64,000 bases of DNA from Tricholoma matsutake (Eukaryota; Basidiomycota; Agaricomycetes; Agaricales; Tricholomataceae), in the NCBI GenBank assembly GCA_026075535.2, contig AP026544.2:1674001-1738000 (forward strand), in the 5' to 3' direction. Both the position numbers and the translations under genes were made by a program. This document shows positions 10,752-22,667 of the stretch, piece after piece (position 1 is the stretch's first letter; each line of letters opens with the position of its first letter). Below the pieces are notes generated by a model. The model did no database searches. It was not told the origin of the DNA and saw nothing but the letters and a program-made list of their open reading frames with translations.

Positions 10752-13290
10752 ATGTCTGCTGAGGATGCTGATCAAAGCGGGGAAGACTTTGGCAGCTGTC
10801 CTTCAAGTTCTAGTGCAGAATTTCAACCAGTTGCCCATAAGTGGTCACCAGCAGAACTGAATGTGCTACGGCAACAAGTGGACGACTGGAAGACATCAAA
10901 AAACTGTAAAGTGCAACAACTAACCTTACAAGGTGCCATGACGGACTTATTTAATTTACCTGTTAGACCTCCAATGGATGGCCTGCAGGAAGTGAGCAAT
11001 AAGCCCTTGATGTATATTCTGCTCTTTGACAAACATGATTATCAGCGTGTTAGAGCTTGGTACAGACAAAATGCTTGCAAACCACCAAAGGCAGCGGTCA
11101 GCAAGGTCCCTCCATGGTGCAAAGTAATTATCCACCTGTATGGGTCAGAAATAGAGGCGGTGATTGGGCGGGAGGCTCCAGATCTGGAGAAAGGATGACC
11201 AGACTGGATGGCCAAATATTCGCAGCAATATGCCAAGGTCAACAAAAGAATCTCCAATGATTCAAAGGAAAACGCAAAGATTGAGGCACTTCAGCAACAA
11301 TGGATGAATACTGGCCCACCATCGGCTGTTCGGTGAAAGTACGTGTATTGCCCGTAATTCAGTAACTTGGCTGAATTGATCTTAGGGATGCCGAGAAAAT
11401 GCTCACAAAGTGTATAAATGAATTTCAAAATTCAATGTACCTTGAACTTGGGGTTCAAATGATTGTGTTGGGCAGTTGGGTAAATCCAGCAGGCAAGAGG
11501 AAGTGGAGTGTGTATGCCCATTCACCTGGCATTTAACAGCGACTAATGAAGAATTTGTAGGTTTGAAACAAATAGCTTTCTAGGCAACAATAAGCCAAAT
11601 TTCATTGCCGATGAACCTGGGTGGCATGAAAAGCCTATTGCAGACACATTCGGGGCATACATTGAGGAATATCTCACTGCTGATGAAGAGGAGAAATCAG
11701 TGATATGACCTGCTGGTGGGGCAAAGCCTAAACAAATCCTGGAGACTGGAGTGAAGGGACAGCCACTGCTACTGGCAAACTGTCTTATCTGCCACGGCGA
11801 CAATGCCCAGTTTTTGAACTACCAAAAACAAGTTTTACGGGCATACATTGAAAGGATGTACAGTGAGTGAACCATTTTTGATTAATGAAGATACTGATCC
11901 CCGGCAAGATTTAGCTGCAAGGAGAACCTCCGGTCATGTCCTGTGGCTTGATATTCACACATGGCAATCTGAATTTATCAACCAGGTGGACTATATGCCT
12001 CTGCAGAAAGGAGGAAAGAGCTGTGCAACTTCCTCGGTGCTGGGGAGATCACGAGCATCAACTGCGGCACCAGAAGACTCAGATGAATCACTGGATGAGG
12101 AGTTTGTATTATTGCGGGAACCATTGAAAATGCATAAACATGATATCGAGGCATGTTCTACCCATTAAATGGGAAGGCAGGAAGAAGGAAAGATTGGTTT
12201 CGAATTTACAAATGTCCTTAATTCATGGGAGGGAACACTTTGGCTGGCAGTTCGATTACAAGAACTTACAGACTTGGATGACATGGAGACCAAAGGAATG
12301 ACAGCAGCTCCACACAATCCGTCAAAGTGCAAACGAACCAAAAAGAAAACAAAAGGCAAATGGTCCAAGGCCACCACACAGCAACCCGCAAGTGAGAGTG
12401 CACCAGTACCGAAACAACAAAAGAAAAAGCAGCCCGACACTCCTCCACCGGCTATTACACCTATCAACCAACAAGCCGCTGGGTTAGCTCCACTGCTACC
12501 GGAAAACCTGATACCGCTGGAATGGGACCTTTTGGTCGATCCCATACTCCAGAAGGCACTCATTCCACCTGGCTGATACATAACAGCAGGGGATCACAAT
12601 ATTCTGGCGATGATGGGTTTGATGACCGGTCCTACAGGAGTCAACATGACAGAGCCTACCTACGCTAGCTATCTTGCAGATTTGGAGCATGGGGGTCATT
12701 TAATGAACAGTCTGGTTCCTGCATGGATGGAACATGGTAGTATCCATGATTCCACTGCACCTGCCCTCTGACCAGCCATTCAGCAAGGTCAAAATTCTCA
12801 CCAGAACATGACACTAGCTTCATTACTGATGGATACCATCCCTGAGGCAACATCAGTTGCTTCAACCGATAGGTAGCGTTGGATGAAAACACGATCAAGA
12901 TCCCACGCTCACAACACCGATGAAGTGACTACAACACAGGATGCTGGAACAAGTACACCAGCGGAAGGAAGCAAGGGAAAGCTGAAAAGAGCACGGTTGA
13001 ATGACCACAGATCCCGCACTCACAACACCGATGAAGTGACTACAACACAGGATGCTGGAACAAGTACACCAGTGGAAGGAAGCAAGGGAAAGCTGAAAAG
13101 AGCATGGTCAAATGACCACAATAGTCATGGCCAGCGGCCTAAAAAATCAAAGCCCAGCAACACTGATGTCCAAGTGATGAATGTGACAATGGATCCCAGC
13201 CTCTGTCCAAAGCCAAGACCAAAAGCTCATGGAGATGCATCCACTGACCCCCAGGATACATTTGACTTAAGACACCAACATGCACAATAA
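10752..13290 (+). pseudogene. Gene C1: KDZ-associated family C protein (broken, multi-exon)
   Basis: It starts at ATG 10752 (MSAEDADQSGEDFG) and has KWSPAELNVLRQQVDDWK at residues ~35-55. The frame has a TGA at 11196-11198 where reading continues as PDWMAKYSQQYAKVNKRI. Later pieces include a block near 11398-11510 (KCINEFQNSMYLELGVQM then VLGSWVNPAGKRKW), a block near 11580-11680 (FIADEPGWHEKPI), LNYQKQVLRAYIERMYS (about 11815-11865), EEGKIGFEFTNVL (about 12180), a Lys-rich segment (12340-12440) and a tail with a 37-residue tandem repeat (12911-13115). The blocks align with genes C2 (28032-30259) and C3 (61258-63145), so the family is real although I recognise no named domain. It lies between KDZ1 and the right inverted-repeat arm. 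Confidence 0.6.
12911..13115 (+). repeat. 111-bp tandem duplication in C1 tail (37-residue repeat)
   Basis: Two consecutive copies start at 12911 and 13022 with a period of 111 bases, an exact multiple of three, so frame is preserved. Each encodes HNTDEVTTTQDAGTSTP, then EGSKGKLKRA and NDH. The copies differ at only a few bases, which indicates a recent duplication relative to the decay elsewhere in the gene. Confidence 0.85.
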
Positions 13291-13299
13291 ACCATGCCT

Positions 13300-14745
13300 T
13301 TGGATATCACCGCGGTCGGTGGATAGGTTTTTTTTGGCACTGCCATGGATGCAATACATTCAATATATCCCTTATATATTTCATCTACTAATGAAATAAC
13401 CATGGATATATTCTTCAAACTATGTGCCCCTAAGTGCTGGTGCATTATCACTGCCGTTGTCACTACTATCACTGGTCCCTACAAAGTACCGTTTGTGTAT
13501 AGATTCTTTTATGAGAAGGGCCCATAGACATTTCCTTAGGTCATGTACAGTGACCGTCGCTGATCATGGCACCAGTCATTTGCTTAGCTCTGAACTTGTA
13601 TGCTTATTGCCCCTGGTAACATTATCACTACACCATGTCGGGCACCGACTTTATGTTTTCCGGTGCTGAGACATCCTGTTAGGAAATAGCTGACTGCCAC
13701 ACAAGTGACAGTTGCTGTCTGGCCAGTGTTAGGATTAATCTACATCTACTCTCATTGCACATTACTACTGTCTTCGATTAATGATTGTTCTCTTCTCTTA
13801 CTTGCCTGTGTATCTCCCTACTGGCGCCGGTCACTACAATGTATTGTTTTAGGATATATTCTTTATGATTTGTAATAACAGCAATAATTCAAGTCCTGTA
13901 GGCTATAGTCGTGTGGGCCCATACTGTTTTCCTTTTACTGTCATGGGCCCACATGATCTTTCCATCCAGCGTATCATTCATATGGGCCCATTTCCCTGTA
14001 TTATTTTAGGATGGGCCCATATGCATTTTTGTAGCTCATGGGGTTCTACAATAACCGGCACCAGTCATTCACTTAGCTCTTGACTTGGATGCTTATCGCC
14101 ACAAGTGACTTTATCACTACTGGCTCCGGTCACTTTATCACTCCTGGCGCCGGGCACTTTTCACCACCGGCACCAGTCACTACAATGTACTGATTTTGCA
14201 TATATCCTTATCCTCCCACATTCATACAGCATACAGCATGTCACCATTCCTTTGTTTGTTATCCATGTTCTAGTGCACACTGGCCATGATTAGCATACAA
14301 GTCTTTTAAGAACTATGTGCATGACCGGCGCCCACTTTATCTTTTCCTAAATAGATGACTTAAACCAGTATGGGCCCCCACAACTATAGCATACAGGACT
14401 TGAATTACTGCTGATATTACATTACAAATCTTTTAAGAGCTATGTGAATCACCTGTGCTGACTTTATGTTTTCTGGCGCCGAGAGATGCACTGAAGTCGT
14501 GTGGGCCCATACTGTTTTCCTTTTACTGTCATGGGCCCACCCGATCATTCCATCTGGCGTATTATTCATATGTGCCCATACACATTTTCTTAGCTCATAC
14601 AGTAACCGGTGCTGGTCATTCGCTTAGCTCCACTGTTATGCTTATGGCCACCGGCAACTTTATCACTACCAGCATCGGTCACTTCAATGTACATTTGTTG
14701 TATCTATCCTTGTAGCCTCCTTCCACATTCCTACAGCATGATGAA
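13300..14745. repeat. Right arm of long inverted repeat bracketing KDZ1 and C1
   Basis: This is the reverse complement partner of 4673-5870. It contains TGGGCCCATACTGTTTTCCT, GTCATGGGCCCAC, GACTTTATCACTACTGGC, ATTTGCTTAGCTCTGAACTT and GGCGCCGG words. The part from about 14360 to 14720 is a second, shorter direct copy of the 13840-14130 stretch (again with TCCTTTTACTGTCATGGGCC), so the arm is internally duplicated. No gene is seen. It ends about 65 bases before the stop codon of gene B1. Confidence 0.75.
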
Positions 14746-14810
14746 TTCAATATATACACAAATAGGCGTAGTATAAAAAATGTTGTTATTTATTATCCAA
14801 GGTAGAAGAA

Positions 14811-16106
14811 TTATGCCAGGGGTGTTGATGATTTCGAAGTCAAGATGGTGGTATCCGGCGGGAGGGGGTGCATTGGCATATTGTCTTTTGATATTGGATC
14901 TGGGGAGGTCGAAGTTGCACATGTGTCACCAAAAGAGGCGGCGTCAGCGATCACCGATGTAGCTGTGGTCATAATATTGGGAACAGGCGATGGTGGGGAG
15001 CAAATGGATTCATGCAAATGGGCTGGATTGATGAACATTGATGACTTCGGGAGATGGATCATCAACGGCACCGTGGCATCTGCATTCTGTGGATCTTCAC
15101 TTTCTGATTCCTCCTCGGAGCTTCCCTCTTTCTCCAATTTGGCCAGCTGCTTGTTTGTTGCTGCCAATTGACCACGCAACATGAAAACCTCCTGCTTCAT
15201 CTTCTCCAACTCCATCCCATTCCTCAACCCCCTCATCTCAGCCTCCAGCACTGGAATGCTCACCAGCACCTTTTCTCTCAACTCACCCATCTCAGCCTCC
15301 AATGCCGGAATGCTCACTGTCATCTTTTCCTTCAATGTGTTCAGAACTTCCATGTATCCACACAACATGAGGCTTTCCTTATCCAATTTCCCTTGATTTT
15401 CTGCCAAGACCAATACAAGCGTGCAGAGGTCTTGGAGCTCCTGTTGTAAACCACTGATGGTGGGCATGCGATTGGGATGGGTGACACGACCTGGTGGCGG
15501 TGGCACAGGAAGCGTGGTGTCAATGGATTGGGGGATCATGAGGCTTGTTGATGGGACAGGCTCAGGGGTTGGTATATGGTCGGAGATGCATGAAGTTGAG
15601 GGGACGGGGGCTGGTGTGACAGGGATGTACTCATCTGACTCACCAGTGGTGTCTGCTGCCCAGCGTTTTCTCTTTGGCGCCATTCTCGGTTGTTCACTTT
15701 CCTCTGCCTTCACCTTTTTCTTCCCAACGACCTTTTTTCTCCCCTTGAGCTCCCCTGCCACTATCAATTCATCCCACCGTGCTGTATGTGATGCTGTATA
15801 TGAGCATTTTGTCTTGCCCTTGTGGCACGTCACGCAAGCAATCTGGATGCCTGTCATTCGGCAGGCTGTCAGGCCCCTCAAACTGCAGGTGTCGCACAGA
15901 GCAGTGGGCCATTCCACAACAGACCTCCATATATCATCTTCAGGTAGAGCAGGAGTGGCCATCATGATTGGCAGGTTGGCATGGATGAATGGTGGCTCTT
16001 TTGTGACGTTGCTGTCCTCTGTTTCAGGCAGCACCAGCTGTGGCGACACCTTTCGGCATTTCGACTGAGGTGGAGCCAGGTGTTCTATGACCTTGTCACG
16101 ATTCAT
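14811..16106 (-). CDS. Gene B1: Zn2Cys6-like coiled-coil protein
   Basis: This is a single open frame. I prefer the ATG at 16106 (MNRDKVIEHLAPP) to an upstream non-ATG start, giving about 431 residues. Cysteines at residues ~71, 74, 82, 91, 94 and 101 (CDTC...C...CVTCHKGKTKC) give Cx2Cx7Cx8Cx2Cx6C, close to the fungal Zn2Cys6 pattern. A basic stretch follows (KGRKKVVGKKKVK, PKRKRW), then a Pro/Thr-rich linker and a long predicted coiled coil (about residues 205-330, with ELQDLCTLVLVLAENQGK, LKEKM, EMKQEVFMLRGQLAATNKQL), then an acidic SEEESESED run. The inferred role is a dimeric DNA-binding protein. It is the most intact member of family B and lies right of the inverted-repeat arm, opposite to KDZ1 and C1. 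Confidence 0.75.
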   Translation of the reverse strand: MNRDKVIEHLAPPQSKCRKVSPQLVLPETEDSNVTKEPPFIHANLPIMMATPALPEDDIWRSVVEWPTALCDTCSLRGLTACRMTGIQIACVTCHKGKTKCSYTASHTARWDELIVAGELKGRKKVVGKKKVKAEESEQPRMAPKRKRWAADTTGESDEYIPVTPAPVPSTSCISDHIPTPEPVPSTSLMIPQSIDTTLPVPPPPGRVTHPNRMPTISGLQQELQDLCTLVLVLAENQGKLDKESLMLCGYMEVLNTLKEKMTVSIPALEAEMGELREKVLVSIPVLEAEMRGLRNGMELEKMKQEVFMLRGQLAATNKQLAKLEKEGSSEEESESEDPQNADATVPLMIHLPKSSMFINPAHLHESICSPPSPVPNIMTTATSVIADAASFGDTCATSTSPDPISKDNMPMHPLPPDTTILTSKSSTPLA

Positions 16107-16149
16107 TCCTCGTCCACTCAGAACCCGCAACCTTCCGATCCTTTTCTGC

Positions 16150-16816
16150 TTTTCCTAACCCAACTCCTTCTGTCTTCATTCTGGCCCCCTTGCACTGCCC
16201 ACACTGCTGTGTACCAGGCCGCCTTGTACAGCAACCATGGCTGCCTTCCAAGGCTGCCATCTAGTTTTGCAAATTCGACTATGGATTCCTGTGTGGCCTC
16301 TGCTAGGCAATTTATCTACACAGTTGAGACACTGCCACAGTTTCTGTTTCCATTCTGCTCTTATTCCAGACTTTAGTATCTAAGCTTAGTTAGTTTTGCC
16401 TTGTATTCCTCAGTTTGTATATTGACATAGACTTGACTCTAACTTGTCAATCCAAATCTCCTTTTACTCCTACCTCTGTTCCCTAAGAGTCTGAACTTAA
16501 TTTCGACTCAACCTCTAGTCTCTCCTTGAAGTTCTAGTCTCATCTGAACTTAACTGAAGTCCTTCCATACTCCCTCCTGCATTTACCCACAACTTTTTAC
16601 TTCCTCTTCTAAGCCTTCATCCTGAAATTAGGACACCAGATGAGGTGAAGGGCACAGCTTCTTATAAGCTGAAGCCAAGTCCTTTCCGTTACCCCTCCAC
16701 CTAATCCGCTATGACCTGACAACCTCCCGCTTCCAACACCTGCCGGGTCTGACAAGCCTTCTCGGATCAGTTCTTAACAGTATATACGAACTCACACTTC
16801 ACTCGTCTTTTCTCCT
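16150..16816 (+). other. Leader or 5' LTR region of gypsy element 2 (boundary not determined)
   Basis: This is pyrimidine-rich sequence with no ORF, running into the gag frame at 16817. It contains TATATACGAAC near 16780 and a CTTATAAGCTGAAGCC stretch near 16660. It has the composition expected of an LTR plus untranslated leader, but no second LTR copy exists downstream because the element is 3'-truncated, so the LTR limits cannot be set from this window. Confidence 0.35.
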
Positions 16817-18055
16817 ATGACCCCAACCGAAACTTTCCAGCGCACAACCAGAAACTCTCAGCGCGCCGGTACCATTCCAGGGATCTCTGCAATTCAGCAA
16901 TCCACACTTCCTAGCCCAAGACCCACTTCAACATTCAGAGTATCTTCCAGACCTTCCAACATTTTCCAACAAATCAGCTTCAGAGCCCCATCAATCAGTG
17001 CAAACCTCATGTCTACTCAAGCTCAACAATCTTTGACAAATCTGGAAGAACCCCGACCCACAACCCCCCTTGAGTATGTAGGGGACATCAACCAGCCTGA
17101 ACCCTATGGGTTGGAAGATCATGGTCTAGAGGACGGTCCTCCTGGTGGACCCGATGACCCTAGCGGTCTGGACAGCCCTGGGGGTGACCCTGATCCCAAG
17201 GACCCTGACGATCAACCTCCCACAACCCAAAGAAACTTAGAGACTTCCTAGTCTTGTGTAACCTTCATTTCGGCGACCGTCCGCACATATTTTCTTCTGA
17301 TGAGAAAAAGATCATATTTATCCTTTCTTATCTCAAGGGATCAGCTCTCAGTTGGTTTGAGCCCGGCCTTAATGACCCTACTGATTCCACACACTGGATG
17401 TGGGATTATGAGGCTTTCTTCGCCGAGCTAGAGAGCAACTTTGGCCCTCATGACCTGGTCAGGGATGCGGAAAAAGCTCTTTCCGACTTAGCAATGAAGA
17501 AAGGTGGTCGCATCACAAAGTATAACGTTGACTTCTGGGAGTTAGCTTCTAGGGTCAACTGGAATGAGGCAGGCCTAGGTGACCGCTATTTCTGCGGTCT
17601 GCCACTCCAACTTTGAATAGAAGTCCTTCGGGGAGGTAAACCCGACACCCTTGCAGGACTGCACTTGAAAGTGCAGGACTGTGATGACATCTACTGGATG
17701 CAGGAAGATGAAACCCGGTTGAAACTAAGAATTCTGGGAATTCTTCTAACCCTGCCAAGAAGGACACCCCCAAAAGCTCCTCCCAGTCCACCAATCAATC
17801 CTCGTCGAGCTCTCCTCAGAGAAGTTCCTCCAACCAGCAGTCCTCCACATCACAGAACACTTCCAAGTCATCCATCTCCGATAAATTGGGGCAGAACGGC
17901 AAACTTACTGCGGATGAACAAGAACGTCGCATGCGGGAAAGACTTTGCCTCTACTGCAGTGAAGAAGGGCATGTAGCAGGAAACTGCCCGAAATCTAAAG
18001 CCGCAAAAGCCTGCACACCAGCTGTGATTCCCAATTCTGCGGACTCGGAAAAATA
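16817..18055 (+). pseudogene. Ty3/gypsy element 2 gag (frameshifted)
   Basis: ATG 16817 starts a Pro/Ser/Thr-rich N-terminus with an acidic, glycine-proline segment (PGGPDDPSGLDSPGGDPD). Near 17225 the frame shifts into the retrotransposon gag domain (LCNLHFGDRPHIF, LKGSALSWFEPGL, AFFAELESNFGPHD, at 17254-17616, ending with an early TGA). A CCHC zinc knuckle, CLYCSEEGHVAGNC (Cx2Cx4Hx4C), follows at about 17945-17990 in yet another frame. Order and motifs are those of chromoviral gag. Several frame breaks make it inactive. Confidence 0.85.
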
Positions 18056-18112
18056 GTCCGCAACCCTCAGGATACAGCCATTAGGGCTGGGGGTTGCGTT
18101 GACCTTACCCAT

Positions 18113-20350
18113 TTGGCTGCCTATGTTCATCTCAATGCATCCGCTCTTTCCGACCCTGACTCCCTAACCATTCTCTTAACCTTTCCCGACTCATCTGATC
18201 CCTTCCGAACCCTTATTGACTCTGGCTCCTCCCACTGTTTCCTTGACTCCTCTTTCGTGTTGGATAACCAACTCAGCATGGAATCCATAAACCTGATCAG
18301 TTTACGACTCTTTGATGCATCTTGCAACTCCACCATAACTCAAGTCGTCCAACTTCTGGTCACCTTTCCTACCAGTGAAATGTTCAATCTGTCATTTTAT
18401 GTAACCTCACTAGACTCTTCCTGTTCCGCTGTACTCGGTCACAACTGGCTGAAGCAATACAATCCATTGATTGACTGGTCTTCAAGCCAACTCGCTTTCC
18501 GCTCTGCAGATCATAGAGGTCCAGCACCCCTGACATCACCTTTGTCCCTGAACCTTCCGGTAGAAATCCTGGAATCCTCCATGTTTTCCGAACCCCCCAT
18601 TCCTCCTAAGTCTACACCTCCCGACATCTCTTTCATCAACGCTGCCGCTTATGCGTGTGCTAGCAAACTCCCTGGGGCAGTAGCCTTCCAGATGACCTTC
18701 ACTCCAGAAGGGCTATCTGCCCACTCTACCCAATTTTCAACCCTGCCGGATTTATCCAACATTCCCACCGAGTATCATGAATTTGCCAATGTCTTTAATA
18801 AGAATAAGGCAGACACCCTTCCTCCACACCATCCTTACGACCTCAAGATAGAGGCGGAGGATAATGCTCCCCCTCCTCCAGGTTGCATGTACTCCCTCTC
18901 TCCCTCTGAATTAGAAGCCTTACGAGTCTTCATCAACGAAAATGTCCACTCAGGTTTCATCCGTCCTTCTAAGTCTCCGCATGGAGCTCCAATACTCTTC
19001 GTCAAGAAAAAGGACAGAAGCCTCTGACTTTGTGTCAACTACCGAGGACTCAATTGTCTTATGAAGAAAGACCACTATCCCCTTCCTCTCATTTCCGACC
19101 TCCTTGACTCCCCCTGAAAAGCCCGCTTGTTCACCAAGATAGACTTGCAGCATGCTTACCACCTAGTCTGCATCACGGATGGTGACGAATGGAAAACTAC
19201 TTTCCACACCCACTATGGATCCTTCGAGTGGTTGGTGGTTCCCTTTGGACTCACTAATGCACCCACAGCGTTCCAGTGTTTTATGAACGACATCTTCAGC
19301 GACATGCTGGATGTTTGTGTCATCATGTACCTCAATGACATCCTGATCTATTCAGATGACAAGTCCCAGCATGGGGCTCATGTTAAAGAAGTCCTCCGCC
19401 ATCTTCGGAAAAACAGACTTTATGCCTCCCCACAGAAATGTGAGTTCCACAAAGACACCATTGAATATTTAGGTTTCATCCTCTCACCGGATGGACTTCA
19501 GATGTCCAAGGATAAAGTCAAAACCGTGCTTGACTGGCCCGAGCCTAGGAAAGTTAAGGACATTCAATCCTTCTTAGGCTTCTGCAATTTTTACCGCCAT
19601 TTCATTAATGGTTATTCAGACATTGTCATCCCACTTACCCATTTGACGTGGAAATCCGCACCTTGGGACTTCAACAAGAAATGCCACGATGCCTTTGAAA
19701 GGCTCAAACAAGAATTCACTCACGCACCCGTCTTAACCCAATGGGTACCCAACTCACAGATGGTACTCGAAACTGACGCTTCCGACTATGCCCTAGTGGC
19801 TATCCTTTCAGTTTATACAGCAGATGGAGAAATTCATCTGGTTGCTTTCCATTCCCACTCCTTTAACCCCGCTGAACTAAATTATGACACCCATGACAAA
19901 GAACTCCTGGCTATCTTTGAAGCCTTCAAACACTGGTGGCAATACTTCGAGGGTTCTGCAAACCCAGTGGATGTGGTCACCGATCACAAAAATCTTGAAT
20001 ACTTCAGCACTACTAAGTTGCTCACCCGTCACCAGGCCCATTGGTCTGAATACCTTTCTCAGTTCAACCTAGTCATCCATTTCTGCCCTGGAAAATTAGG
20101 AGCCAAGCCAGATGCGCTCACTAGACGTTGGGATGTCTACCGCAAAGGGGGAAATAGCGACTTCGCCTCTGTAAACCTGACCAACTTCCAACCTGTATTC
20201 ACACAGGAACAACTCTCCTCTTCCCTCCACACCACTTATCTCACCACACCCATTCTCTGACAAGCAGTAATCATGGATGTTGAGAAACTCCACAATGACA
20301 TCCGCACCTCTCTTCCCCTTGACCCTATAATTGATATTGCCAGGATAAGG
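18113..20350 (+). pseudogene. Ty3/gypsy element 2 pol: protease, RT, RNase H; integrase missing
   Basis: The aspartic protease motif LIDSGSSHCF is at about 18210-18240. The RT begins with the SPSELEALRVFINENV and GFIRPSKSPHGAPILFVKKKD block near 18900-19020. A TGA at 19025-19027 stands where family members have Arg (SL-R-LCVDYRGLN), and another is at 19115-19117. RT continues with FTKIDLQHAYHLVCI, then YLND at 19328-19339, where the catalytic YxDD has Asn at 19334-19336. RNase H follows (ETDASDYALVAIL, HDKELLAIFEAF). The similarity stops near 20345, so integrase and the 3' LTR are lost. Confidence 0.9.
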
Positions 20351-21353
20351 CTGACATTTTCCAGGAGATTTATAATATTGAGGATCTGAACGCCATTTTG
20401 TGCGAGTCGGATTCATAGTAAGGGATCCTCTGAGAGATTGATCCATCTTCAGTGCAGCCTCCCAAAGAATTCTCTACAAGCCAAGTGATAGTCGAATGAA
20501 TCAGAGGGGGGTATTATTATATCAACAAGTTCTCACCTGTCTTTCAGGGATCAGGATGCCAGGCAGGAACCAAAGTATGATCCATTCATGCATGTCTAGG
20601 ACAATGGTCAGCTGGGTAAGTAGTCTCTGTCCACCATAACAGCTTGTCATGATCAAGGAATCCTCCTTGGAGTCGTTCTGACCAGTCAGTCTCTTCGATA
20701 ACATGTTTGAGTCATATCTTTGCACATCAAGATCATCAAATTTCACTGAAATCATTTAGCCAGAAATTTCAAATTGACAAAATCTAAATATTACTTCTAT
20801 TGCAATAAGCATCAGCTGCCATTGTTGTCATTTGTTCACAGTCAACTGCGAGTTGAACTGATAGTGAAAGTGGAGGAAGTGGGCCAGGATTCTCTTGGTT
20901 ATAGATCAGCCAAATTGCCTTCATCTTTGCAAGATCGGGAATGTTCTGATTCTCATGGAGCTTCCTTGAAATCACCCACCAAAATCGGGCTCAGAGGTAG
21001 TCCAAAACAGTGTTTGTCAAGAAGAAAGGTGAGTTAGATGGTAATGACATGTTGAATCCGATGAATCTGACATAGACAACAGATTGTATTTATATAAATC
21101 AGAGGGGCCTTTATCTACTGATCACTCAAATCAATCTGATATCTGACATTCCAATTGTCAAGAATGTCCAGTGAAATGAAATGTCACTGTGATTGTTGTC
21201 CATCCTGATCCTGATCCCGATTGATGTTATCTTTCATCTATGAACATCATCTGAACATCATCAGTGACTTTGATCTCCGATACCGATAAGTGATCAATGA
21301 TAGATGTTGATTTCTCTAATCATTCTCATCAATATCTATCATTACTCCCGACA
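20351..21353. other. Intergenic region left of gene D2
   Basis: No convincing gene is seen. Short open frames on both strands have no recognisable motif. Near 21190-21330 the sequence is rich in TGATC, CCTGAT and GAACATCATC-type words, like the GATC-rich stretch at 27830-27915. Confidence 0.3.
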
Positions 21354-22093
21354 ATGAGTGCTCCAAAAGTAACATGCCAGGCAGTTGTTGATTATCTCTG
21401 CTCCCGGGCTAGAGCAGCGACACTTGAAGGTAAACAGCCTCATTGTGAGTCGGGTCTCAATGAGTATTATCATATTTGGAAAGCCAGGATGAAGCAAGAA
21501 CTTGTAAGTTGCATTACTCCTACATAACTACATTTTTATCCAGTGTTAGGGGATTCTGGAAATTATACTTGGATGGATGATCCTTGAGAACAAGTTCTTT
21601 TATCTCACCCCTTTTCAAAAAAGACTGCACTCCTTGGTCATGGATGTATCAAGTTCAGACATTGGCACATTCAAGGGAAGCCTTTTGTTGCTCAGGGAGG
21701 CTACTACCGACATTGACTTGACAAGGATTGTGGAACCATACCTCGATCCTTGGTGGATCATCAGTACTCCCATGGTCATCAATCCAGACCTTTTCCCAGA
21801 TGTACCGAGATTCCGGAACGTGGTATGTAGCACTACATCTCATTATTAGATACTAGAATGATAATATTTTTTATTGATAACAGGTGGGGCCAGGTGTCAA
21901 TGAAATTGCCCCTTCCTTCCGATCAAGGGTTTTGCTTGATGTCAGCCAAAGTCAGCAGGACTTGTTGCTGGCATTGGGAATGGTACATGTGGCTGTGGGA
22001 GAGCTCTTGATAGAAAGGGAAGATCTTGTAGATGATGAGGAGGTCTCCAATGTGGAATGTCCAGTCCGACTTACCTTGCCTTTAACCCGGTGA
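21354..22093 (+). CDS. Gene D2: uncharacterised three-exon gene beside KDZ2
   Basis: The proposed exons are 21354-21503, 21550-21822 and 21884-22093, joined by GT-AG introns of 46 and 61 bases that keep frame, giving 210 residues. It starts MSAPKVTCQAVVDYLCSRAR. Exon 2 has WMILENKFFYLTPFQKRL, SDIGTFKGSLLLLREATTD and IVEPYLDPWW. Exon 3 has SQSQQDLLLALGMVHVAVGE and an acidic EDLVDDEEVSN. I do not recognise the family. The clean exon structure supports a real gene. It sits left of the foldback array that flanks KDZ2, in the position that D1 has beside KDZ1. Homology with D1 is weak (Y-x-x-x-WW and an LL...H-x-A segment in different order). Confidence 0.6.
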
Positions 22094-22211
22094 TCAAGAG
22101 TAGATAATGGAGTCTTGATGATTGGAAGTCTGCTTATGGCTATGCAACTTATGTAACGATCAACATTGGATATATTTACTTGAAACTTGAGAGATGGTCA
22201 AATAACCAACC

Positions 22212-22665
22212 ATGAGCATCAACTGGAATGTATTGCCAGCATTTATCCATGAAGGTGTCGTTGATTTCCCCTTTTTGAACAATGCTGAAGCACAGGAATT
22301 CATGGATCTTCTCTGCTCATGGAGTTGTTCATGGCAGCAATCAGTCCCAATAGTAATCATTCAATGGAGCATAAATTGCAATATCTGCAAATGATTAGAG
22401 AAGAATCAGTAAGTAAACCAATGGGAACTGTCATTTCATTCGGTTTTCTAAAATCAGACAGGCTGCAGGTCGACAATTCCTGGGGAAATGTTATCTGAAG
22501 AGTTTCCACATTATAGTTCCAGAAGTTTATAAGCAAATGCATCATATTGTCAAGGCAGAAGAAGAGCTCCTTGGACTCCTTGAAAAGATTAGAGGATTGC
22601 ATTCTAATTACTTACAAGAACATCCACCACTAGTGGCCAGAAAAGACAGCCCTGGTTCACTAGAT
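22212..22665 (+). pseudogene. Helical ORF pieces following D2 (possibly its continuation)
   Basis: ATG 22212 opens MSINWNVLPAFIHEGVVDF with FPFLNNAEAQEFMDLLCS. The coding signal then moves frame to ELFMAAISPNSNHSMEHKLQ with YLQMIREES. After a likely intron (GTAAGTAAACC to AAAATCAG) it continues QAAGRQFLGKCYLKSFHIIV and a charged helix (HHIVKAEEELLGLLEKI). It then runs into the foldback array. No domain is recognised. It could be the 3' part of D2 or a separate gene. Confidence 0.4.
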
Positions 22666-22667
22666 GA

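Noticed and set aside
10752..13290. TET/JBP dioxygenase next to KDZ (a reported association in basidiomycetes)
   Set aside because: I looked for an HxD...H iron-binding motif in the genes beside the KDZ genes and found none that was convincing; genes B, C and D do not fit.
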